Shown here in pieces: positions 41,214 to 46,760 of a DNA stretch of 46,760 nt (positions within the stretch are counted from its first letter, which is position 1; every line of letters begins with the position of its first letter). Both the position numbers and the translations under genes were made by a program. The stretch is from Neoroseomonas soli (GTDB taxonomy: Bacteria > Pseudomonadota > Alphaproteobacteria > Acetobacterales > Acetobacteraceae), in assembly GCF_018129065.1 (NCBI RefSeq), contig NZ_JAAEDM010000032.1, positions 1 to 46,760 on the forward strand, in the 5' to 3' direction. The notes under the pieces were generated by a model. The model did not search any database. It saw nothing but the letters and a program-made list of their open reading frames with translations, and was not told the origin of the DNA.

Positions 41214-41873
41214 TCAAGCGATGCGCGCGAGCCAGCGCCGCCGCCGGAGCAGCCGCGCGAGCAGTCGCCCTGTCACGTACCAGTGGACCATGAGGCCTTC
41301 CGTCAGCAAGGCCGGCAGGTCCGGGCGGAACGCGTCCTCCGCTGCCACCGGCGCGACGGCGAGACCGAGGCCGCGCGCCATGAGCAAGGTGCGGTGCAGG
41401 TGCAGCCGGCTGGTCACCAGCGCCTCCGGCCCCGACGCTGGACCTGTCGTCCTGTGGTTGCGCAGGTTCTCGAGCGTATGGCGGGAATGCGTCTCCATGC
41501 CGATGCGCACGGGATCGAGGCCATGCGCGACCAGCCAGTCGCGGCCGGCCTCGGCCTCGCTCGGCGCGCCCGGCGCCGAGCGTCCTCCGAGCACGACCAG
41601 GTCCGCCCGCGGGCAACTACGTGCGAGGACGAGCGCCCGTCTCAGCCGCACGGCGAACACCGGCGAGGGCACACTGCCCCGCAGCCGGTGGCCGAGCACG
41701 AGGATGCGCCCCGGGGGTGCCTCGGGCGCCATCCCCGCCCGCCGGGCCGTCCGCAGCACCGCGAGCGTCGCCGCCAGGGGCGCCAGGCCGCCGGTCAGCA
41801 CCGCGACGGTCGCGGCCGCAGCCAGGGTGATCGCGCCTTCAGGGCCGAGGAAGGGCGGCTCGCGTTCCGTCAC
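41214..41873 (-). CDS. YdcF-like (DUF218) protein
   Basis: A 219-residue protein with two N-terminal hydrophobic stretches and a DUF218 domain: ILVLGHRLRG, RRALVLARSCPRADLVVLGGRSAPGAPSEAEAGRDWLVAHGLDPVRIGMETHSRHTLEN, and VTSRLHLHRTLLMARGLGL. The GG...SEA...E...T-EN pattern is diagnostic. Family members (SanA, YdcF, ElyC) act in envelope maintenance and may bind a nucleotide or lipid carrier. It begins with GTG overlapping the stop of the lipoprotein hydrolase (GTGA at 41870-41873), so the two are coupled. Confidence 0.85.
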   Translation of the reverse strand: MTEREPPFLGPEGAITLAAAATVAVLTGGLAPLAATLAVLRTARRAGMAPEAPPGRILVLGHRLRGSVPSPVFAVRLRRALVLARSCPRADLVVLGGRSAPGAPSEAEAGRDWLVAHGLDPVRIGMETHSRHTLENLRNHRTTGPASGPEALVTSRLHLHRTLLMARGLGLAVAPVAAEDAFRPDLPALLTEGLMVHWYVTGRLLARLLRRRRWLARIA

Positions 41874-43006
41874 GCCGCAAGCCAGGCCCGCGCCGCGGCC
41901 TCGGAACCCGAGGGCAGCGGGAGGCGCGAGTCCATCGACCAGGCGGTGATGTCGCGCGCCACGCGGTCCCCGCGCGTGTCGCGCAGCAGCATGTGGTAGC
42001 CCTCCGGATAGAAGCCGGCGCGCTGCCGGGCGGGGTCCGGCAGGGCGGAGAGCAGCCGGCGGGTCGGCGCCGCCGGGACCAGCCTGTCCTGCCCGCCGTA
42101 GAGCAGCAGGGCCGGCGCGCGGAAGCGCGGCGCCGCCGCAACCGCCGCATCCATCAGGTCCACCAGCCCCGCGATGGCATCCACCCGCGTATTGCGGATC
42201 AGCAGCGGGTCGCGCGACCAGCGCTGCCAGGCTTCCATGTTGTCGGTCGGCTGGAAGCCGGGCGCGCTGTTCACGACGCCCATCATCGGCACCACCGAGA
42301 CCATGAGATCGAGCATGTTGCGCGCGAGCCAGCCGAGGCTCGCCCGCCCGACCACGGCAGGGGCCAGCAGCACGTAGCCATCCGCAGGCGGTGGCGTGCG
42401 GGAGGCGCCGGCGACGAGCAGCACGGCGCCGCCCATGCTCTCCCCCATCATCACCACCGGCACGCGCGGGTGGCGGGCGCGGATCAGGCGGGCGGCCTCG
42501 GCGGCGTCGGCGGCCATCGCCTCATGGCCGGCCCAGATGCCGCGGTTGGGCGCGCCCCCGAAGCCGCGCTGGTCGTAGCCGTAGAGGCCGACGCCCTCGC
42601 TGGTGAACCGGGCGGCGGCGTCCTGCAGGAAGGCGCGGGCATGCTCGTTCATGCCATGCAGGCCGACCACGATGGCCTTGGGCGGGCTGGGGGGCAGCCA
42701 GGCATGGAGGGGGAGGCGCGCGCCATCGGCCATGACCAGGGCATCGCCGAAAAGCGAGGGGGAGGCGACCGGCGGGCCCATCGGTGCGCGCGCGGGGGCG
42801 CAGCCGGCGGCGGCGAGGGCGGCCAGGACGGCCCGGCGGGGGAAGAAGGGCGGGGGAGGGGAACCTCCCCCGCTCCCCCGCCCTTCCTTGGTTCCTGGGA
42901 ACTGACCTCGGCTGTCAGTCTCCAGGGAACAAAAAAGGGAGGGGGCTCGGGGGAGGTTCACCCTCCCCCGACCTTCCTTCCGTCCGTCGCGCCCTGTTCG
43001 GATCAT
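41870..43006 (-). CDS. Lipoprotein alpha/beta hydrolase with a palindrome-coded N-terminal insert
   Basis: A 378-codon serine hydrolase of the monoacylglycerol-lipase-like type: VVGLHGMNEHARAF, YGYDQRGFGGAPNRG, nucleophile Ser190 in GESMGG, and a late PALLLYGGQDRLVPA block. A lipobox ends the signal peptide (AAAGC, Cys69). The only in-frame ATG is at 43006, and between it and the hydrophobic core (RRAVLAALAAAGC) lies a 132-bp A-type palindrome read in frame as residues 11-54. Removing it leaves MIRTGRDGRK joined to FPRRAVLA, a normal lipoprotein signal. An internal GTG at codon 16 is also inside the repeat. It is coupled to the YdcF-like gene downstream. Confidence 0.8.
   Translation of the reverse strand: MIRTGRDGRKEGRGRVNLPRAPSLFCSLETDSRGQFPGTKEGRGSGGGSPPPPFFPRRAVLAALAAAGCAPARAPMGPPVASPSLFGDALVMADGARLPLHAWLPPSPPKAIVVGLHGMNEHARAFLQDAAARFTSEGVGLYGYDQRGFGGAPNRGIWAGHEAMAADAAEAARLIRARHPRVPVVMMGESMGGAVLLVAGASRTPPPADGYVLLAPAVVGRASLGWLARNMLDLMVSVVPMMGVVNSAPGFQPTDNMEAWQRWSRDPLLIRNTRVDAIAGLVDLMDAAVAAAPRFRAPALLLYGGQDRLVPAAPTRRLLSALPDPARQRAGFYPEGYHMLLRDTRGDRVARDITAWSMDSRLPLPSGSEAAARAWLAA
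42845..42976 (-). repeat. A-type palindromic repeat, copy 4, inside the hydrolase coding region
   Basis: A 132-base full-length element with inverted arms, terminal GGGGGAGG/CCTCCCCC hairpins and a central CTGAC...GTCAG. On the minus strand it begins GAAGGTC and ends CGCCCTTC. It codes for 44 residues without a stop in the hydrolase frame, including TKEGRGSGGGSPPP, the same peptide frame as the copy in the LolA-like gene. Confidence 0.88.
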
Positions 43007-43088
43007 CGCCCGCCAGATGATACCGCCCCCGAGGCTGGTCCACCACGTCCGCCGCGACTATGGTGCGCCCCCTGGCGAGAGGACCCCC

Positions 43089-43316
43089 ATGCGCGACCCC
43101 CAGATGACCGGATATGCCCCGAAGCCCGTCGCCGGGCTGACCCCCGACCAGCGGATCGAGGTGACCTCCCGCAAGGTCCCCTGCGACGGGGAAGCGGCCT
43201 CGGGCCTCGGCCATCCGCGCATCTGGCTGCACATCGAGGACCGCGAGGTCACTTGCCCCTATTGCTCCATTACCTACGTCCTCGCCGAGGGCGCAGGCGA
43301 GGACCATGGCCACTGA
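43089..43316 (+). CDS. zf-CHCC zinc-finger protein
   Basis: A 75-residue protein with the CHCC zinc ligands Cys32, His42, Cys56 and Cys59 (VPCDGE, LGHPRIWLHI, TCPYCSITYVL). This domain is shared with the NDUFS6 accessory subunit of respiratory complex I, and the short bacterial form is common in alphaproteobacteria. It is likely a small structural or iron-sulphur-related factor, but its role is not known. AGAGGA precedes the ATG. Its 3' end overlaps the polA start by 11 bases. Confidence 0.88.
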   Translation: MRDPQMTGYAPKPVAGLTPDQRIEVTSRKVPCDGEAASGLGHPRIWLHIEDREVTCPYCSITYVLAEGAGEDHGH

Positions 43317-46191
43317 CGACACACGCGCCCCCGAGGCCGGCCGGCCGCGGGGCGCCGCGCTGGCGGAGGCGACTGCCGCATCCGAGGCGCTGCCCGAGGT
43401 GAAGCCGGGCGAGCGCCATCTGATCCTGGTGGACGGCTCCGGCTACATCTTCCGCGCCTATCACGCGCTGCCGCCGATGACGAACCCGGAGGGCGTGCCG
43501 GTGAATGCCGTCTATGGCTTCACCACCATGCTCTCGCAGTTCCTCACGCGCCATGCGGGCAGCCACATCGCGGTGGTCTTCGATGCCGCGCGGGTGAATT
43601 TCCGCAACGAGTTCTACCCCGAGTACAAGGCGCATCGCCCCGACCCGCCCGAGGACCTGATCCCGCAATTCGACCTGATCCGCGACGCGACGGATGCGCT
43701 CGGCGTCGCGCGGGTGCAGCAGGAAGGCTTCGAGGCCGACGACCTGATCGCCGCTTACGCCAAGGCCTACCTCGCCGAGGGTCCCGGCCAGGTCACCATC
43801 GTCTCCTCCGACAAGGACCTGATGCAGCTTGTGCGGCCGGGCGTGCAACTTCTCGACCCGATCAAGCAGAAGCCGATCCGCGAGCCGGAGGTGCTGGAGA
43901 AGTTCGGCGTCACGCCGGACAAGGTGATCGAGGTGCAGGCGCTCGCCGGCGATTCCACCGACAACGTGCCCGGCGTGCCGGGCATCGGGATCAAGACCGC
44001 GGCGCAACTCATCAACGAGTATGGCGACCTTGAATCGCTCCTGGCGAACGCCACGAAGATCAAGCAGCCCAAGCGGCGCGAGGCGCTGATCGGGAATGCC
44101 GAGATGGCGCGCATCTCGAAGCGGCTGGTGACGCTCGACGCCGACGCGCCGTTGCCCCGGCCGGTCGAGGATTTCGCGGCGAAGCCGCCGGGCGACCACA
44201 AGCTCGAGCATTTCCTGCGCGCGATGGGGTTCCGTTCGATCCTCGCGCGCATGGGCAAGCTCGGGGAAGGCAACGAGCCGGCCCGCCGCGGGGCGCCGCA
44301 GGCGGTCCGCCACGCGCCGGCGCCGGGGCCGGTGGCGCCGGACCTCTCCGTGCCCTTCGGGCAATATGAGGCGGTCACGACCGAACAGGACCTCGCGCGT
44401 TGGATCGCGGCGGCGACGGAAGCCGGCGTGATCGGCATCGACACCGAGACCGACAGCCTGGATGCGCGGCGCGCGAAGATGGTGGGCTTTTCCATCGCCA
44501 CCGCGCCGGGCAAGGCCTGCTACGTGCCGATCCGCCACGGCGGCGGCGGGGACATGCTGTCCGATCCCGCGCCGGCGCAGATCGAGATGGTGCGCGCCTT
44601 CGCGCTGCTGCGCCCGCTGCTGGAAGACGCCACCGTGTTGAAGGTGTTCCAGAACGCCAAGTACGACCTCGAGGTCTTCGCGCGCGAGGAGAATGGCGGC
44701 TTCGCCACCATCGCGCCGATCGACGACACGATGATGATCTCCTACGCGATGGAGGCGGGGCGGCGCGGGCATGGGATGGACGAGCTTTCGGTCGTCCACC
44801 TCAACCACACGCCGATCAAGTTCGACGAGGTGACGGGCACCGGCAAGGCGCGCATCCCCTTCGGCCAGGTGGCGCTCGACAAGGCCACCGCCTATGCGGC
44901 CGAAGATGCGGACGTCACGCTGCGCCTCTGGCTGCTGCTGAAGCCGCGGCTGCGGGAGGAAGGCGCCCTCGCCCTCTACGAACAGATCGAGCGCCGCATG
45001 GTCGGCGTGCTGCGCGACATGGAAGCCGCCGGCATCAAGGTGGACGGCGCCGAGCTCGCCCGCATCGGGGAGGATTTCGCCAAGCGCCTCGCGGTGCTGG
45101 AAAAGGAGATCCATAGGCTCGCCGGGCGCGAGTTCAACGTCGGCTCTCCCAAGCAGCTCGGCGAGATCCTCTTCGACGAAATGAAGCTCACTGGCGGCCG
45201 CAAGGGCAAGACCGGGGCCTATTCGACCGACGCATCGGTGCTCGATGACCTTGCGGCGCAGGGCGTGGAGCTCGCGGCGCGGGTGCTGGACTGGCGGCAA
45301 CTCGCGAAGCTGAAATCCACCTATGTCGAGGCGCTGGCGGCGCAGATCGATCCGGTGGACCGGCGCGTGCACACCTCCTACGGCATGGCGGGCACGAGCA
45401 CGGGGCGGCTGTCCTCCAACGATCCCAACCTGCAGAACATCCCGGTCCGCAGCGAGGAAGGCCTGCGCATTCGCCGCGCCTTCGTCGCCGAGCCGGGCCA
45501 CGTCATCATGTCCGCCGACTATTCGCAGATCGAGCTGCGGCTGCTCGCGCACCTCGCGGAGGTGCCGACCCTGCGCGAGGCCTTCGAGCACGGCGAGGAC
45601 ATCCATTCCCGCACCGCGGCGGAAATCTTCCACCTGGAAAAAGGCAAGGTGGACAAGGAAGCCCGCCGCCGCGCCAAGACGATCAACTTCGGCATCATCT
45701 ACGGCATGTCGGCCTTCGGGCTGGCCTCGCGCCTCGGCATCCCCCCCGCCGAGGGCCGCACCATCATCGACGCCTATTTCGCCCAGTACCCCGGCATCCG
45801 GCAGGAGATGGAACGCTGCAAGGAGGAGGCGCGGACCCATGGCTATGTCCGCACGCCCTTCGGCCGCAGGCTCTGGATCCCGGACATCGCGACCAAGGAC
45901 CCGGTGCGCCGCGCCGGCGCCGAGCGCGCCGCCATCAACGCCCCCTTCCAGGGCGGCGCCGCCGAGATCATCAAGCGCGCCATGGTCCGCCTGCCGCGCG
46001 CGCTGAAGCAGGCCGGGCTGAAGGCGCGCATGCTGCTGCAGGTCCACGACGAACTCGTGTTCGAGGTCCCGAAGGACGAGGTCGAGGCCACCGCCGCCGT
46101 GGTGAAGGACATCATGGAATCGGTCGCGACGCTGCGCGTGCCGCTCTCGGTCGAGGTCGGCACCGGCCATTCCTGGGCGGAGGCGCACTGA
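43306..46191 (+). CDS. polA: DNA polymerase I
   Basis: A 961-residue DNA polymerase I for Okazaki-fragment processing and repair. All three domains look active. The 5'-nuclease starts at [20 protein letters not shown] and includes EADDLIA and [12 protein letters not shown]. The 3'-5' proofreading exonuclease has [20 protein letters not shown] and its later Asp. The polymerase has motif [16 protein letters not shown], motif [17 protein letters not shown] and motif [13 protein letters not shown]. There is a 37-residue Ala/Glu-rich N-terminal extension before the nuclease. GAGG precedes the ATG, which overlaps the zinc-finger gene. Confidence 0.98.
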   Translation: MATDDTRAPEAGRPRGAALAEATAASEALPEVKPGERHLILVDGSGYIFRAYHALPPMTNPEGVPVNAVYGFTTMLSQFLTRHAGSHIAVVFDAARVNFRNEFYPEYKAHRPDPPEDLIPQFDLIRDATDALGVARVQQEGFEADDLIAAYAKAYLAEGPGQVTIVSSDKDLMQLVRPGVQLLDPIKQKPIREPEVLEKFGVTPDKVIEVQALAGDSTDNVPGVPGIGIKTAAQLINEYGDLESLLANATKIKQPKRREALIGNAEMARISKRLVTLDADAPLPRPVEDFAAKPPGDHKLEHFLRAMGFRSILARMGKLGEGNEPARRGAPQAVRHAPAPGPVAPDLSVPFGQYEAVTTEQDLARWIAAATEAGVIGIDTETDSLDARRAKMVGFSIATAPGKACYVPIRHGGGGDMLSDPAPAQIEMVRAFALLRPLLEDATVLKVFQNAKYDLEVFAREENGGFATIAPIDDTMMISYAMEAGRRGHGMDELSVVHLNHTPIKFDEVTGTGKARIPFGQVALDKATAYAAEDADVTLRLWLLLKPRLREEGALALYEQIERRMVGVLRDMEAAGIKVDGAELARIGEDFAKRLAVLEKEIHRLAGREFNVGSPKQLGEILFDEMKLTGGRKGKTGAYSTDASVLDDLAAQGVELAARVLDWRQLAKLKSTYVEALAAQIDPVDRRVHTSYGMAGTSTGRLSSNDPNLQNIPVRSEEGLRIRRAFVAEPGHVIMSADYSQIELRLLAHLAEVPTLREAFEHGEDIHSRTAAEIFHLEKGKVDKEARRRAKTINFGIIYGMSAFGLASRLGIPPAEGRTIIDAYFAQYPGIRQEMERCKEEARTHGYVRTPFGRRLWIPDIATKDPVRRAGAERAAINAPFQGGAAEIIKRAMVRLPRALKQAGLKARMLLQVHDELVFEVPKDEVEATAAVVKDIMESVATLRVPLSVEVGTGHSWAEAH

Positions 46192-46192
46192 A

Positions 46193-46760
46193 GTGGCCGC
46201 CGGCTGGACGCCGCAGGAAAGGACGACGCTCGCGCAGATCTGCGGCGCGCATTTCGTCAGCCATGTGCATATCCTGGTCCTCCCGCCGCTCTTCCCGTTG
46301 CTGAAGGACAGCCTCGGCGTCTCCTATGTCGAGCTCGGCCTGGCGCTGACGGTGTTGAACGTCGTCTCCTTCTTCACCCAGGCGCCGATGGGCTTCGTGG
46401 TGGACCGGCTCGGCCCGCGGCGGATGCTGGCGGCGGCGCTGCTGCTGGGCGGGCTGTCCTTCATCCTGCTCGGGCTGACGGGCTCCTATGCCTGGCTGAT
46501 CGCGGCGGCGGCGCTCGCGGGGCTGGCGAACAGCGTCTATCACCCGGCGGACTACGCCATCCTCGGCGCCTCGATCGCCGAGCAGCGCGTCGGGCGCGCC
46601 TTCTCGATCCACACCTTCGCGGGCTTCCTCGGCGGGGCGATGGCGCCGGCCTTCGTGCTCGGCATCGCGGCCTGGCTCGGCATGCCGGCCGCGCTGATCG
46701 CGGCGGGGCTGCTCGGGCCGGTGGCGGCGGTGCCGCTGCTGCTGGCCGGGGCGCCGCAGG
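46193..46760 (+). CDS. MFS transporter, 3' end beyond the window
   Basis: A partial gene starting with GTG two bases after the polA stop and open to the right edge (189 codons visible). It encodes a major facilitator with [19 protein letters not shown] in the first helix, the A-loop motif [13 protein letters not shown] between helices 2 and 3, and [15 protein letters not shown] in helix 4. The HPADYAIL block resembles fosmidomycin-resistance-type (Fsr) exporters. The start lacks a strong ribosome binding site and probably depends on coupling with polA. The substrate is unknown. Confidence 0.85.
   Translation, partial: MAAGWTPQERTTLAQICGAHFVSHVHILVLPPLFPLLKDSLGVSYVELGLALTVLNVVSFFTQAPMGFVVDRLGPRRMLAAALLLGGLSFILLGLTGSYAWLIAAAALAGLANSVYHPADYAILGASIAEQRVGRAFSIHTFAGFLGGAMAPAFVLGIAAWLGMPAALIAAGLLGPVAAVPLLLAGAPQ

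Noticed and set aside
43270-46188. A 972-codon open frame antisense to polA
   Set aside because: It mirrors polA codon by codon, has no recognisable domain, and polA is complete with all catalytic motifs.
1-46760. tRNA or rRNA genes
   Set aside because: No cloverleaf with a GTTCRA-type T loop and no conserved rRNA segment was recognised on either strand by eye; a tRNA scan would settle this.

Overview
The window is about 46.8 kb of very GC-rich DNA with dense, short-spaced genes, frequent ATGA/GTGA stop-start overlaps and strong GC skew at third codon positions. The protein set (GntP permease, zf-CHCC protein beside polA, DUF3775, DUF1194, an aryl-polyene-type lipid/pigment locus) and the style of the extragenic repeats suggest a chromosomal segment of an alphaproteobacterium, most likely an Acetobacteraceae member of the Roseomonas kind. 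The taxonomic call is an inference. No rRNA, tRNA, CRISPR array, phage or insertion sequence was seen.

Layout. 1-9.6 kb: an RND efflux adaptor/pump pair, a membrane-anchored alpha/beta hydrolase, an AI-2E family membrane protein, a GntP-type permease and a patatin. 9.9-14.1 kb: a divergent second patatin (lipoprotein), a DegT-type sugar aminotransferase, a DUF1194 protein, a small lipoprotein and a DUF3775 protein, then a 560-base gene-poor stretch of decayed repeats. 14.6-19.1 kb (minus strand): class III aminotransferase, degenerate receiver protein, CobW-type GTPase and WD40 protein. 19.3-25.2 kb (plus strand): small membrane protein, GST, VOC protein, two methyltransferases, and an HMG-CoA-lyase-like/CaiB CoA-transferase pair. 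25.3-27.1 kb (minus): a coupled trio of a tiny secreted proline-rich protein, a sirtuin and a secreted trypsin-like protease.

28.7-38.6 kb is the centrepiece: a tightly coupled operon resembling aryl polyene (APE) biosynthesis. It holds an ACP, a membrane protein, an acyl-CoA/ACP ligase, a hotdog dehydratase, a lipid acyltransferase, a LolA-like protein, an MMPL exporter, a ketosynthase, a chain-length factor, a second hotdog dehydratase and a ketoreductase. It is flanked by a polysaccharide deacetylase, a GT2 glycosyltransferase, a flavin-dependent halogenase-like enzyme and a small lipoprotein. Together these would start from an activated aryl acid, extend and dehydrate it into a conjugated polyene, possibly halogenate it, and attach it to a lipid for export to the outer membrane. 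41-46.8 kb returns to housekeeping: YdcF-like protein, lipoprotein hydrolase, zinc-finger protein, DNA polymerase I and the start of an MFS transporter cut by the window edge.

The most unusual content is structural. A family of palindromic repeats recurs at gene boundaries. In two exported proteins (LolA-like at 32404 and hydrolase at 43006) a copy sits in frame inside the signal-peptide coding region, and removing it restores a compact signal peptide. In the APE operon an 89-bp tandem duplication across a stop-start junction has created a 30-codon chimeric micro-ORF that keeps ATGA coupling at both ends.
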